Numbered from the stretch's first letter, positions 16,962 through 25,738 are shown. The stretch is DNA of 64,000 nucleotides from an uncultured Polaribacter sp. (GCA_943788045.1 CALSOT010000002.1:366310-430309), one strand, 5' to 3'. Notes: generated by a model not told the origin, from the letters alone. Program-made: numbers and translations.

Positions 16962-17422
16962 TGGATTTACAAGAAGGAGAAAACGATTTTCAAGAAAATG
17001 ATTATAACTTTAAAGAAGGAGATAAGGTAAATTTAATAATTGAAACTGAAACTGGTTTAGGTTATACTGTTTTAATTAATGAAGAGTTTGATGGTTTACT
17101 TTTTAGAAGCGAAGTTTTTCAAGAGTTAGAAGAGAATATGGAGATTACCGGATATATAAAAAATATTCGTGAAGACGGAAAAATAGACGTTTCTCTTCGT
17201 CCACAGGGATTTAGAAATGTTATTGGTTCTGATGTAGAAAAAGTATTGGATAAGTTAAAAAGCAGTAGAGAAGGGTTTATTTTAATTACAGATAAAAGCT
17301 CACCAGATTCCATTCGTTTTCATATGAAAATGAGTAAGAAAGCATTTAAGAAAGCAATTGGTAATTTATACAAGCAAAAGCTAATTGTCATAGAAGAGGA
17401 TAGAATTGTTTTGGTGAAGTAG
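16961..17422 (+). CDS. CvfB-like S1 RNA-binding / winged-helix protein (short form)
   Basis: A 153-aa protein resembling the C-terminal half of CvfB. After an acidic N-terminus, residues ~18-85 form an S1-like OB-fold domain (LGYTVLINEEFDGLLFRSEVF...YIKNIREDGKIDVSLRP). Residues ~90-153 resemble the CvfB winged helix (ISSPDSIRFHMKMSKKAFKKAIGNLY-like arrangement, ending IVIEEDRIVLVK). Typical CvfB proteins are ~280 aa with several S1 modules, so this is a reduced form; the frame upstream belongs to menD, so no missing N-terminus can be recovered. It is coupled to menD by a TAATG overlap. RNA binding is inferred. Confidence 0.75.
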   Translation: MDLQEGENDFQENDYNFKEGDKVNLIIETETGLGYTVLINEEFDGLLFRSEVFQELEENMEITGYIKNIREDGKIDVSLRPQGFRNVIGSDVEKVLDKLKSSREGFILITDKSSPDSIRFHMKMSKKAFKKAIGNLYKQKLIVIEEDRIVLVK

Positions 17423-17442
17423 ATTTATTGTAATTTTAATAA

Positions 17443-18525
17443 ATGAATTCTAGATTAATTTCTTTAGACTTTTTTAGGGGCTTTACTATTGCTGCAATGA
17501 TAGTTGTGAATGATCCAGGAAGTTGGAAACATGTATTTAAGCCTTTAAGACATGCTGAATGGCATGGAGTAACACCTACTGATTTGGTCTTTCCTTTCTT
17601 TTTATTTATTGTGGGCATTTCAATAGTCTTATCGCTTTCGAAAATTGAAAAATTAGATTTCTCAACATATTTAAAAATTTCGAAAAGAACAATTATTCTT
17701 TTTGGTATTGGGATTTTTCTTTCTTTGTTTCCAAACTTTGATTTTAGTAACGTTAGAATTGTAGGGGTCCTTCAAAGAATAGCACTGGTCTACTTTTTAT
17801 GCGCAATGATTTATTTGAATACGAAGCCTTTTTATCATTTATGGATAGCTGCTGTTCTATTAATTGTTTATTGGATTTTTATGACTAAAGTTCCTTTTGG
17901 AAATACGTTGGCAGGGGTTTTGGAGCCTGGAAACAATTTTGCTGCTTGGATCGATCAGTTTATAACACCTGGTAAACTTTATCAAAAAACATGGGATCCA
18001 GAAGGTTTTTTTAGCACTATACCTTCAATCTCAACTGGAATATCGGGGATGTTTTGTGGGCATATTATTTTAAATAAAAATAAAAGTTTAAAAGACAAAA
18101 TAATCTTGATTTATCTTTGTGGATCTCTAGCCCTATGTCTGGGAATGCTTTGGGATTTTAGTTTTCCGATTAACAAAAATATTTGGACTAGTTCTTATGT
18201 TCTTTTCACCTCAGGTTTAGCAATGCTTTTTTTAGCTTCTTTTATGTGGATTATCGATCATAAAAAAAATCAATCCTATAGTAAATTCGGAATTGTATTT
18301 GGGTCTAACGCCATCTTTGCATATATTCTACATTCTATACTTGCAAACCTATTTTATTTGCCAGTTATAGAAGGAAAAGGTATTCAGGAATGTTGGATGT
18401 ATTTCGGAATTTCTACCGGATTAGATCCTAAGTTTATTTCACTTATTTGGGCCTTATTTTACACTTTTTTCATTTATGTAATTATAAAAGAGATGTATAA
18501 GCGAAAAATATTTATTAAAATTTAG
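17443..18525 (+). CDS. HGSNAT/DUF5009-like membrane acyltransferase
   Basis: A 360-aa polytopic membrane protein with the N-terminal signature RLISLDFFRGFTIAAMIVVN, shared with heparan-alpha-glucosaminide N-acetyltransferase-like and DUF5009 proteins. A conserved His/Asp loop follows (HAEWHGVTPTDLVFPFFLFIVG). About ten hydrophobic helices follow, to a C-terminus reading FFIYVIIKEMYK. Relatives are thought to move an acetyl group across the inner membrane to an amino sugar in the periplasm, possibly for peptidoglycan or glycan salvage; this is inferred from family. It lies 20 nt after the CvfB-like gene, so it may belong to the menD transcript. Confidence 0.8.
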   Translation: MNSRLISLDFFRGFTIAAMIVVNDPGSWKHVFKPLRHAEWHGVTPTDLVFPFFLFIVGISIVLSLSKIEKLDFSTYLKISKRTIILFGIGIFLSLFPNFDFSNVRIVGVLQRIALVYFLCAMIYLNTKPFYHLWIAAVLLIVYWIFMTKVPFGNTLAGVLEPGNNFAAWIDQFITPGKLYQKTWDPEGFFSTIPSISTGISGMFCGHIILNKNKSLKDKIILIYLCGSLALCLGMLWDFSFPINKNIWTSSYVLFTSGLAMLFLASFMWIIDHKKNQSYSKFGIVFGSNAIFAYILHSILANLFYLPVIEGKGIQECWMYFGISTGLDPKFISLIWALFYTFFIYVIIKEMYKRKIFIKI

Positions 18526-18570
18526 TTCTTTAACAAGGAATATTATCTTAAAATGTATTTTCGATATTTA

Positions 18571-19725
18571 TTATTTACTTAACCTTAAAATATTTTCATA
18601 AAAAGCATCAGAATTTGGGTCGGATGGATCCATTTTTCCATATCCAATTTTGTAATATTTTAGAGCTTTTTCAGGTTGTTTTCCACTTTCATAATATCTA
18701 CCAATATAGTAGTCGCCTAAAGGAGAACTAGGAAATAATTTTAAAATCATTTTACCAAATTCGCGTAATTGATCTCCGTTTTCTTTCTCAATTATAATCT
18801 TTTCTACAGCATAAATATCACGTTCTCTTATACCTAAATTACTTCCAAAAAGGAATTCAATTTCTAGATATTTATTCTCTAGATAAGAAATAGCGTCAAA
18901 AGGAGGCAGGTCCTTAATATTTTTATCAAACTCTTCTTTTGAAATTGCAGAGTAAATTTCAAAGATTTCATTAAGAGCCCTTGGTATTGCCTCGCTAATC
19001 GCAGAAACGCTACTCTTAGTCGTAATTGTATCGTTTATAATATTAAAATTTTTTAATTTAAGTGAAGATAAACCAGCTTGTAATTCTCCAATCTTTGTTT
19101 GTTTTTTTACTGAAAAGGAACTACTGTTATTTGTGTATAAATAAAAAGTATTATCTTCTTTCAGAAACTTTTTTAGGTTATAAGATTGTAGTTGTTGTCC
19201 TATAAAATCTGAAAAAGTTGGGTTTATGCAAATGTATGAATTTATAAATGGTACAGATTCTTTCAAGTAATGGCTAATTAAATTAGCAGAAGTCCCTTCT
19301 CCTATCAATGAAATAAAAGGAGAGGTTCTGTAGTTACTCTCCATATAAAAGAGCACCTCATCTCGCACAAATTGATAAAAAGCAATGTTACTACCCGTTA
19401 AGCTACCATTTTTTGTATTAAAATAAGTGTCTTTTTTTCTAGTTTTATCCATAGAAATTCCAACAACTATTTGTTTTGGAGCTTTGTCCTTTGCAGCAAA
19501 TAAAATAGAGTTACCAACGTAAGTATCAAATAAATACTCTGAATCAAAAACAATAGCGAGCGGATAGTTTTTGCCATCCTCTTCTTCATAACCTTTTGGT
19601 AAGTAAATTTTAATATTTCTTTTAGTTTCTAACATGTCAGAATCTAAATTTTTTTCAATTAATTTTTGTGAAAACCCATTAAAGAAAAAAAGTATACATA
19701 TTAGGGTGAACGATTTCTTTATCAT
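18571..19725 (-). CDS. Exported esterase-fold protein, probably catalytically inactive
   Basis: An alpha/beta-hydrolase of the putative-esterase (Fes/EsteraseD) type with a signal peptide (MIKKSFTLICILFFFNGFSQ) and a C-terminal helical, TPR-like stretch (PLGDYYIGRYYESGKQPEKALKY). The track start (19803) is too long; the ATG at 19725 puts the signal peptide at the N-terminus, giving 384 aa. The esterase domain shows IKIYLPKGYE and YRTSPFISLIGEGTSANLISHYL. That second segment is where the GHSxGG nucleophile elbow should be, and the Ser position is Gly. It is therefore probably not a serine hydrolase. It diverges from menB with 69 bp between starts. Confidence 0.75.
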   Translation of the reverse strand: MIKKSFTLICILFFFNGFSQKLIEKNLDSDMLETKRNIKIYLPKGYEEEDGKNYPLAIVFDSEYLFDTYVGNSILFAAKDKAPKQIVVGISMDKTRKKDTYFNTKNGSLTGSNIAFYQFVRDEVLFYMESNYRTSPFISLIGEGTSANLISHYLKESVPFINSYICINPTFSDFIGQQLQSYNLKKFLKEDNTFYLYTNNSSSFSVKKQTKIGELQAGLSSLKLKNFNIINDTITTKSSVSAISEAIPRALNEIFEIYSAISKEEFDKNIKDLPPFDAISYLENKYLEIEFLFGSNLGIRERDIYAVEKIIIEKENGDQLREFGKMILKLFPSSPLGDYYIGRYYESGKQPEKALKYYKIGYGKMDPSDPNSDAFYENILRLSK

Positions 19726-19794
19726 AAATTTGAATCTTTTATTTTTGTAACCAATTTTTTTATTCTTCTGTAAGAACGTCCAAAATACAAAATT

Positions 19795-20634
19795 ATGATA
19801 CAACCCAAGTGGAAAACTGTTAAAGAATATGAAGATATTACGTATTCTAAATGCAATGGAGTTGCCAGAATAGCTTTTAATAGACCTAATGTTAGAAATG
19901 CTTTTAGACCTAAAACTACCAAAGAATTATATGATGCTTTTTATGATGCTGGTGAAGATACAGATATTGGGGTTGTGCTACTTTCTGCAGAAGGTCCTAG
20001 TTCAAAAGACGGAGTGTATTCCTTTTGTTCTGGTGGAGATCAAAAGGCACGCGGTCATCAAGGTTATGTTGGAGATGATGGTTATCATAGATTAAATATT
20101 TTAGAAGTTCAGCGTTTAATTCGTTTTATGCCAAAAGCTGTAATTGCAGTAGTGCCGGGTTGGGCAGTTGGAGGTGGACATAGCTTACATGTGGTTTGTG
20201 ATTTAACTTTGGCATCTAAAGAACATGCTATTTTTAAACAAACAGATGCAGATGTAACTTCTTTTGATGGTGGTTATGGTTCTGCTTATTTGGCAAAAAT
20301 GGTTGGACAAAAAAAAGCTAGAGAAATTTTCTTTTTAGGAAGAAATTATTCAGCCCAAGAAGCGTATGAAATGGGGATGGTAAATGCTGTTATTCCTCAT
20401 GAGGAATTAGAGTCTACTGCCTATGAGTGGGCGCAAGAAATTTTAGAAAAAAGTCCAACTTCCATAAAAATGTTAAAATTCGCAATGAATTTAACGGATG
20501 ATGGGATGGTTGGTCAACAAGTTTTTGCAGGTGAAGCTACACGTTTGGCATATATGACTGATGAAGCAAAAGAAGGAAGAGATGCTTTTCTAGAAAAAAG
20601 AAAACCAAATTTTCCTAAAAAATGGATACCATAG
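19795..20634 (+). CDS. menB: MenB, 1,4-dihydroxy-2-naphthoyl-CoA synthase
   Basis: Crotonase-fold enzyme that closes the second ring in menaquinone synthesis. Characteristic features are IAFNRPNVRNAFRPKT, FCSGGDQKARG (oxyanion hole), VVPGWAVGGGHSLHVVCDLTL and the MenB-specific DVTSFDGGYGSAYLA. Near the C-terminus is LAYMTDEAKEGRDAFLEKRKPNF. The length of 279 aa is typical. It lies alone, divergent from the esterase-like gene, with a possible -7 box TATTTTTG at 19740-19747, and is followed 43 nt later by purU. Confidence 0.95.
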   Translation: MIQPKWKTVKEYEDITYSKCNGVARIAFNRPNVRNAFRPKTTKELYDAFYDAGEDTDIGVVLLSAEGPSSKDGVYSFCSGGDQKARGHQGYVGDDGYHRLNILEVQRLIRFMPKAVIAVVPGWAVGGGHSLHVVCDLTLASKEHAIFKQTDADVTSFDGGYGSAYLAKMVGQKKAREIFFLGRNYSAQEAYEMGMVNAVIPHEELESTAYEWAQEILEKSPTSIKMLKFAMNLTDDGMVGQQVFAGEATRLAYMTDEAKEGRDAFLEKRKPNFPKKWIP

Positions 20635-20677
20635 CCAATCAATATTTGTTGAAATTAGCAATTTATAATTAATTAGT

Positions 20678-21547
20678 ATGAAATCACAAATAGTTACTTT
20701 TTTAATAAAATGTCCAGATCAAAAAGGATTGGTAGCCAAAATTACCAGTTTCTTTTATGAAAAAGGATTTAATATTTTAAGTTGTCAGCAATATGTTAAT
20801 TCTATTGAAGATACTTATTTTATGAGAGTGCGTTTAAATGCCGAAGGAATAAATTTAACTAAAGAACAATTAGAAAATAGTTTTTTAGACTTGGCTAGGC
20901 CTTTAAATTTTGATTGGTCTGTTAATTATGGAGATAAAAAACAGAATGTTGCAATTATGGTTTCGCATACAAGTCATAATTTATATGATTTGCTAGAACG
21001 TGCTCATGAGGGGCGTTTAAATTGTAACGTAACAATGGTTATTAGTAATCACAATAAATTAAGACATATTGCAGATATGTTTAATGTGCCCTTTTACCAT
21101 TTGCCCATAACAAAAGAAACAAAAAAGGTTCAAGAAGCTCAGGTAAAAGAATTGTTAGATACAAATAAAGTAGATTTGGTAATTATGGCGAGATATATGC
21201 AAATATTATCTTCTGATTTTATCAACCACTATCCAGAACGAATTATTAATATTCATCATTCATTTTTACCCGCTTTTCAGGGGGCAAACCCTTACAGAAA
21301 AGCATATGAAAGAGGTGTAAAGTTAATAGGGGCAACAGCGCATTACGCAACTGTAGATTTAGATGAAGGTCCTATAATAGAGCAAGATGTAAAACCTGTA
21401 ACGCATGAAAGTACACCAACAACTTTAAAAATAATTGGTGCGGATATAGAAAAATTAGTGTTGGCAAAGGCGGTAAAAAACCATTTAAATCAGCAGATAA
21501 TCGTTTCAGGAAATAGAGCAATTGTTTTTCCAGAAGCAGGAGAATAG
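20678..21547 (+). CDS. purU: Formyltetrahydrofolate deformylase
   Basis: Hydrolyses 10-formyl-THF to THF and formate, balancing one-carbon pools. An N-terminal ACT domain (residues 1-~80) begins FLIKCPDQKGLVAKITSFFYE. The formyltransferase-like domain follows with VAIMVSHTSHNLYDLLERAHEG, DLVIMARYMQILS, the catalytic IINIHHSFLPAFQGANPY and GATAHYATVDLDEGPIIEQD. These features and 289 aa distinguish PurU from PurN. It lies 43 nt downstream of menB and 76 nt upstream of the FAH-family gene. Confidence 0.95.
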   Translation: MKSQIVTFLIKCPDQKGLVAKITSFFYEKGFNILSCQQYVNSIEDTYFMRVRLNAEGINLTKEQLENSFLDLARPLNFDWSVNYGDKKQNVAIMVSHTSHNLYDLLERAHEGRLNCNVTMVISNHNKLRHIADMFNVPFYHLPITKETKKVQEAQVKELLDTNKVDLVIMARYMQILSSDFINHYPERIINIHHSFLPAFQGANPYRKAYERGVKLIGATAHYATVDLDEGPIIEQDVKPVTHESTPTTLKIIGADIEKLVLAKAVKNHLNQQIIVSGNRAIVFPEAGE

Positions 21548-21623
21548 TTTAGATAGCAGTCTACAGTTATCAGTTTGCAGACAAGAAAAATAATAATTAC
21601 GAATTTAGAGTTAGTAATTGCAT

Positions 21624-22232
21624 ATGAAAATAATCTGTATTGGGCGCAACTACGCAAAACATATAGAAGAATTAGCAAACGAAAAACCTGAAAAGCCTGT
21701 TGTTTTTTTAAAGCCAGATTCAGCTATTTTACCAAGAAAAAATCCCTTTTTTATTCCTCCATTTTCTAATGATGTGCATTATGAAGTGGAAGTTTTGGTT
21801 AAAATTAATAAAGTTGGTAAACATATAGATGTCAAGTTTGCGCATAAATATTATGATGAAATTGGTTTAGGAATCGATTTTACTGCAAGAGATGTTCAAG
21901 CAAAATGTAAAGAAAAAGGATTGCCTTGGGAAAAAGCCAAAGCATTTGATGGAAGTGCAGTTGTAGGGGAGTTTTATCCGAAGGAACAATTTGATTTAGA
22001 TAACTTAAAATTTCAATTGTATAAAAATGATGAAATTGTTCAAGATGGAAATACAAATGCAATGTTGTGGCCTACCGATGAAATAATTTCCTATGTCTCT
22101 CAATACTTTACCTTAAAAAAAGGAGATATTATTTTTACAGGAACGCCAGCAGGAGTTGGTAAGGTTTTAGAAAATGATGTTTTAAAGGGAGTGCTTGCAG
22201 AAAAAGAAGCTTTTAACATCAGGGTTAAGTAA
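21624..22232 (+). CDS. Fumarylacetoacetate hydrolase family protein
   Basis: Metal-dependent hydrolase/decarboxylase/tautomerase-fold protein of 202 aa. The track begins at a TTG (21618); the ATG two codons later gives MKIICIGRNYAKHIEEL, the normal N-terminus of short FAH proteins. The metal ligands are in HYEVEVLVKINKVGKH, followed by GIDFTARDVQAKCKEKGLPW and AFDGSAVVGEF. Near the C-terminus is DIIFTGTPAGVGKV. Small FAH proteins of this type include acylpyruvases and oxaloacetate tautomerase/decarboxylases; which reaction applies here is unknown. Confidence 0.85.
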   Translation: MKIICIGRNYAKHIEELANEKPEKPVVFLKPDSAILPRKNPFFIPPFSNDVHYEVEVLVKINKVGKHIDVKFAHKYYDEIGLGIDFTARDVQAKCKEKGLPWEKAKAFDGSAVVGEFYPKEQFDLDNLKFQLYKNDEIVQDGNTNAMLWPTDEIISYVSQYFTLKKGDIIFTGTPAGVGKVLENDVLKGVLAEKEAFNIRVK

Positions 22233-22311
22233 GTAATCGTAAGTTTTAAAAACCTTTTAAATACTTTGTATTTTTTAAACTTTGGTTTTTAGATACTTCA
22301 AAAGAAAAAGC

Positions 22312-23553
22312 ATGAAAGCAGAAATAATTACTATTGGCGATGAAATACTAATAGGTCAAATTGTAGATACTAATTCACAATGGATTGGTCAGCAGTTGAA
22401 TAAAATAGGAGTTTCAGTATATCAAATAACTTCTATACAAGATGATAAGCAACATATATTAAATGCGTTTAAAGAAGCCCAGGAAAGAGTAGATATTGTT
22501 ATTATTACCGGTGGTTTAGGGCCAACAAAAGATGACATCACAAAAAAAACAATTGCAAGCTTTTTTAATGATGATAAGGTTAGAGAATATCCAGAAGTTA
22601 TAGCGCATATAAAAGGGCTCTTTAAAAAGATGAATCACCCGTTTAGAGAAGTTCAACGCACACAAGCACAATTGCCTTCAAAAGCGACGTATTTACAAAA
22701 CGATTTTGGTACAGCGCCAGGAATGTGGTTTTATGAGAACGAGACAGTTTTTGTGTCACTTCCGGGAGTACCTTATGAAATGAAAGGTTTAATGACCAAT
22801 CAAGTTTTACCAAGAATTCAAAAGCAATTTAAATTACCTGTTATCATTCATAAGACAATTATGACTTATGGCGTAGGAGAAAGTACTATTGCGGAGAGAA
22901 TTGAAGATTTCGAAAACAACTTACCACCTTTTATTAAGTTAGCCTATTTACCGTCATTTGGTAGAGTGAGATTACGTTTATCTTCTAAAGGCGAGCATAG
23001 AGAAATACTTGAAAAAGAGCTCGATAAAAAAGTGAAAGCTCTGTATAAACTAATTCCAGAGATTATTACAGGTTTAGATGATGATCGTTCTTTAGAAAAA
23101 AGAGTAGGCGAACTGTTACTTAAAAGTAATACTACCATTTCTACCGCAGAAAGTTTAACAGGGGGTAAAATTGCAGCAACATTAGTCTCAGTAGCAGGTT
23201 CATCTGCTTATTATAAAGGAAGTTTAGTAGCCTATTCTGCAGATGCTAAGATGAATTTGTTGGATGTATGCTCAGAAACTATTAAAAAACACACTGTTGT
23301 TAGTAAGCAAGTGGCTTTAGAAATGGCAAAAGGTGTTAAAGAAAAACTACAAACAAATTATGCAATTGCAGTAACTGGTAATGCAGGTCCAACAAAAGAT
23401 GATACCGATAAAAGCGTTGGCGTTGTATTTATTGCTTTTGTATCGGATACTAAAGAGATTGTGCAAGAATTTAATTTTGGCCAACCTAGAGAAAAAGTAA
23501 TTCATAGAACAGTAAGTAAATCACTAGAAATTCTGCAAAAAGAAATTCTTTAA
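22312..23553 (+). CDS. cinA: CinA family protein (NMN deamidase / ADP-ribose pyrophosphatase type)
   Basis: Two-domain CinA of 413 aa. The N-terminal MoCF-like domain (MKAEIITIGDEILIGQIVDTN, VIITGGLGPTKDDITKKTIA) is associated with ADP-ribose pyrophosphatase activity. The C-terminal domain (ISTAESLTGGKIAATLVSVAGSS, AIAVTGNAGPTKDD) is associated with nicotinamide mononucleotide deamidation in pyridine nucleotide recycling. I moved the start from 22282 to the ATG at 22312 because MKAEIITIGDE is the family N-terminus. The rpmB promoter lies directly downstream. Confidence 0.93.
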   Translation: MKAEIITIGDEILIGQIVDTNSQWIGQQLNKIGVSVYQITSIQDDKQHILNAFKEAQERVDIVIITGGLGPTKDDITKKTIASFFNDDKVREYPEVIAHIKGLFKKMNHPFREVQRTQAQLPSKATYLQNDFGTAPGMWFYENETVFVSLPGVPYEMKGLMTNQVLPRIQKQFKLPVIIHKTIMTYGVGESTIAERIEDFENNLPPFIKLAYLPSFGRVRLRLSSKGEHREILEKELDKKVKALYKLIPEIITGLDDDRSLEKRVGELLLKSNTTISTAESLTGGKIAATLVSVAGSSAYYKGSLVAYSADAKMNLLDVCSETIKKHTVVSKQVALEMAKGVKEKLQTNYAIAVTGNAGPTKDDTDKSVGVVFIAFVSDTKEIVQEFNFGQPREKVIHRTVSKSLEILQKEIL

Positions 23554-23569
23554 AAATATGTGAAATTGT

Positions 23570-23601
23570 TTTGTTCAAATTTAGATTTATTTGTACATTT
23601 G
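23570..23601 (+). promoter_or_regulatory. Promoter of the L28-L33 operon
   Basis: A textbook Bacteroidota promoter: -33 TTTG (23570-23573), 20-nt spacer, -7 TACATTTG (23594-23601). Transcription should begin near 23607, about 35 nt before the rpmB ATG. Confidence 0.85.
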
Positions 23602-23641
23602 CACCTCGTTTAGAGATAACACTATAAATACTGTCGAAAAG

Positions 23642-23881
23642 ATGTCTAGAGTTTGTGAATTAACAGGAAAGAAAGCAATGGTTGGGAACAATGTTTCTCA
23701 CGCCTTAAATAGAACCAAGAGAAAGTTTGACGCTAATCTAATGACCAAGCGTTTTTACATTCCAGAAGAAGATAAATGGATTACTTTAAAGGTATCTGCA
23801 TCAGCTTTAAAAAATATAAACAGAAAAGGTATTTCTGCAGTTATAAAAGAAGCTAGAGTTAACGGATTTTTAACTAAATAA
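23642..23881 (+). CDS. rpmB: 50S ribosomal protein L28
   Basis: A 79-aa ribosomal protein with MSRVCELTGKKAMVGNNVSHALNR, the L28 N-terminus, followed by the basic RKFDANLMTKRFYIPEED. The track start at 23591 lies inside the promoter, so the ATG at 23642 is chosen. It is followed after 27 nt by rpmG and then the DUF4295 gene, the conserved Bacteroidota order that leads to ftsY. Confidence 0.97.
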   Translation: MSRVCELTGKKAMVGNNVSHALNRTKRKFDANLMTKRFYIPEEDKWITLKVSASALKNINRKGISAVIKEARVNGFLTK

Positions 23882-23908
23882 GCTCAAGCAATTTAAAATT
23901 TTATACAG

Positions 23909-24091
23909 ATGGCAAAAAAAGGAAACAGAGTTCAGGTAATTTTAGAATGTACAGAGCACAAAGCTTCAGGCGAAAGAGGTACATCTAGATATATTACAAC
24001 TAAAAATAAGAAGAACACTCCGGATAGAATGGAAATCAAAAAATTCAATTCTATTTTAAAGAGAATGACTGTTCATAAAGAAATAAAATAA
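23909..24091 (+). CDS. rpmG: 50S ribosomal protein L33
   Basis: A 60-aa large-subunit protein: [18 protein letters not shown], then [20 protein letters not shown] and a C-terminus ending KEIK. It lacks the paired CxxC zinc-binding motifs, having only one Cys, so it is the zinc-independent type. It lies in the L28-L33-DUF4295 operon, 27 nt after rpmB. Confidence 0.97.
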   Translation: MAKKGNRVQVILECTEHKASGERGTSRYITTKNKKNTPDRMEIKKFNSILKRMTVHKEIK

Positions 24092-24143
24092 TAAAATTAT
24101 CTAGAACTCAGAAAAGAGCACATAGATTTAAAACACTTAGACA

Positions 24144-24296
24144 ATGGCAAAGAAAACAGTAGCATCGTTACAAACATCTTCAAAAAGATTAAGTAAAGCT
24201 ATCAAAATGGTAAAATCTCCAAAAACGGGAGCATACACATTTGTAGAATCAATTATGGATCCTTCAAAGGTGAATGAATTTTTAGCTAAAAAGTAA
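24144..24296 (+). CDS. DUF4295 small protein
   Basis: A 50-aa ORF absent from the supplied track because of its length. It reads MAKKTVASLQTSSKRLSKAI and ends NEFLAKK. It is highly basic at the N-terminus and matches the DUF4295 family, found in Bacteroidota next to L28/L33 and probably ribosome-associated (inference from position and composition). It lies 52 nt after rpmG and just before a strong terminator. Confidence 0.88.
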   Translation: MAKKTVASLQTSSKRLSKAIKMVKSPKTGAYTFVESIMDPSKVNEFLAKK

Positions 24297-24637
24297 GTTT
24301 TACTTTATAAAATATTCAAAACTACTTTCTATTTTTAGAAAGTAGTTTTTTTTTGCGTCTTATTATTATGTATTTTTGATTGTTACTTAATGTTGCACTT
24401 GGATTTTAGTTTGAGTTAAGTTTAAAGGTCATATTTTTTGATATAATTTTATTACTAGTAATTTTTTATATGATTACCTTTTGACTATCAGATAGATAAC
24501 GTAGTAATACTTTTAATGAAATTGTTAGGTATTAAAGGTGCCGACTCAAGGACTCTCCATTGCAATCTTAAAGATATTTTAACCCCAACCAATAACCCGT
24601 TTTTTTGGCGTATTATTGTCTTGTATAAAAATTAAAG
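24297..24637. other. Intergenic region between DUF4295 and ftsY
   Basis: About 340 bp. The first part holds the terminator at 24319-24354; the rest is AT-rich with no ORF I would defend. A TTTG (24604-24607) lies close to the ftsY start, but no clear TAnnTTTG follows it. Confidence 0.5.
24319..24354 (+). terminator. Terminator of the L28-L33-DUF4295 operon
   Basis: A perfect 12-bp stem (aaactactttct, 24319-24330; agaaagtagttt, 24337-24348) with a six-base loop and a nine-T run, 22 nt after the DUF4295 stop. Confidence 0.88.
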
Positions 24638-25612
24638 ATGAGTTTTTTTAAAAAAATATTTTCAAAAGAAAAAAAGGAAACCTTAGACAAAGGATTAGAA
24701 AAAACTAAAGAAAGTTTCTTTGGTAAATTAACAAAAGCAGTTGCCGGTAAATCTAAAGTAGATGAAAATGTTTTAGATAAACTAGAAGAGGTTTTAGTGG
24801 CTTCTGATGTAGGTGTAAATACAACGCTTAAGATTATTGATAGAATAGAAGCGAGAGTGGCTAAAGATAAATATGTTGGAACCGATGAACTAAATAATAT
24901 TCTTCGTGAAGAAATTGCAGGTTTATTATCTGAGACCAATCTTGGTAATGAAACCGAGTTTACAATTCCAAAGATTTCTGACGATAAAGACGGTAATAAA
25001 ATGCCCTATGTATTAATGGTAGTTGGTATAAATGGTGTTGGTAAAACAACAACTATTGGTAAATTGGCTAGTCAGTTTAAAAAACAAGGTTTGAAAGTGG
25101 TTCTAGGCGCTGCCGATACGTTTAGAGCAGCAGCAATAGATCAACTACAGGTTTGGGCAGAACGAACAGATGTACCTATCGTAAAGCAAGAAATGGGTTC
25201 TGATCCTGCTTCTGTGGCTTTTGATACTCTAAAGTCTGCAGTTAATCAAAATGCAGATGTGGTTATTATAGATACAGCTGGTCGTTTACATAACAAGGTT
25301 AATTTAATGAACGAGTTAACTAAAATAAAAAGAGTTATGCAGAAAGTAGTAGAAAGTGCTCCACACGATGTTTTATTAGTTCTGGATGGTTCTACTGGGC
25401 AAAATGCTTTTGAGCAAGCCAAACAATTTACAATAGCAACGGAGGTTACTTCTATGGCGGTTACAAAATTAGATGGCACAGCAAAAGGCGGAGTTGTAAT
25501 TGGTATTTCAGATCAGTTTAAGATTCCAGTAAAATATATTGGAGTGGGTGAAGGTATCGACGATTTACAAGTATTCAATAAACACGAATTTGTAGATTCT
25601 TTTTTTAAATAG
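24638..25612 (+). CDS. ftsY: Signal recognition particle receptor FtsY
   Basis: SRP receptor GTPase that docks the Ffh/SRP RNA-ribosome complex at the inner membrane. After a basic, lysine-rich N-terminus (residues 1-35) come the N domain and the G domain: G1 VVGINGVGKTTTIGKLA, the insertion box DTFRAAAIDQLQVWAER, G3 IIDTAGRLHNK and G4 TKLDGTAKGG. The length of 324 aa lacks a long acidic A domain, as is usual in Bacteroidota. Its RNA partner is encoded 11 kb upstream. Confidence 0.96.
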   Translation: MSFFKKIFSKEKKETLDKGLEKTKESFFGKLTKAVAGKSKVDENVLDKLEEVLVASDVGVNTTLKIIDRIEARVAKDKYVGTDELNNILREEIAGLLSETNLGNETEFTIPKISDDKDGNKMPYVLMVVGINGVGKTTTIGKLASQFKKQGLKVVLGAADTFRAAAIDQLQVWAERTDVPIVKQEMGSDPASVAFDTLKSAVNQNADVVIIDTAGRLHNKVNLMNELTKIKRVMQKVVESAPHDVLLVLDGSTGQNAFEQAKQFTIATEVTSMAVTKLDGTAKGGVVIGISDQFKIPVKYIGVGEGIDDLQVFNKHEFVDSFFK

Positions 25613-25642
25613 TTTTCTAAAATTTATACATAAGCATAAAAG

Positions 25643-25680
25643 AACTCCTATTACAGTCTGGTCTGTAAAAAGAGTTTTTT
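25643..25680 (+). terminator. Likely ftsY terminator
   Basis: An inner 6-bp stem (TTACAG/CTGTAA, loop tctggt) inside an outer AACTC/GAGTT pairing, ending in six T residues, 30 nt after the ftsY stop. The internal loop makes it weaker than the others. Confidence 0.6.
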
Positions 25681-25738
25681 ATGTTTTAAAATAGGCTACA
25701 CTTTTCTTAAATCTACCAGAACTGTATTAACGTATAAT

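Noticed and set aside
21548-21617. Degenerate short repeats (cagtctaca, cagtttgcag) between purU and the FAH gene
   Set aside because: The copies are too short and diverged to define a repeat unit. Similar low-complexity sequence is common between flavobacterial genes.
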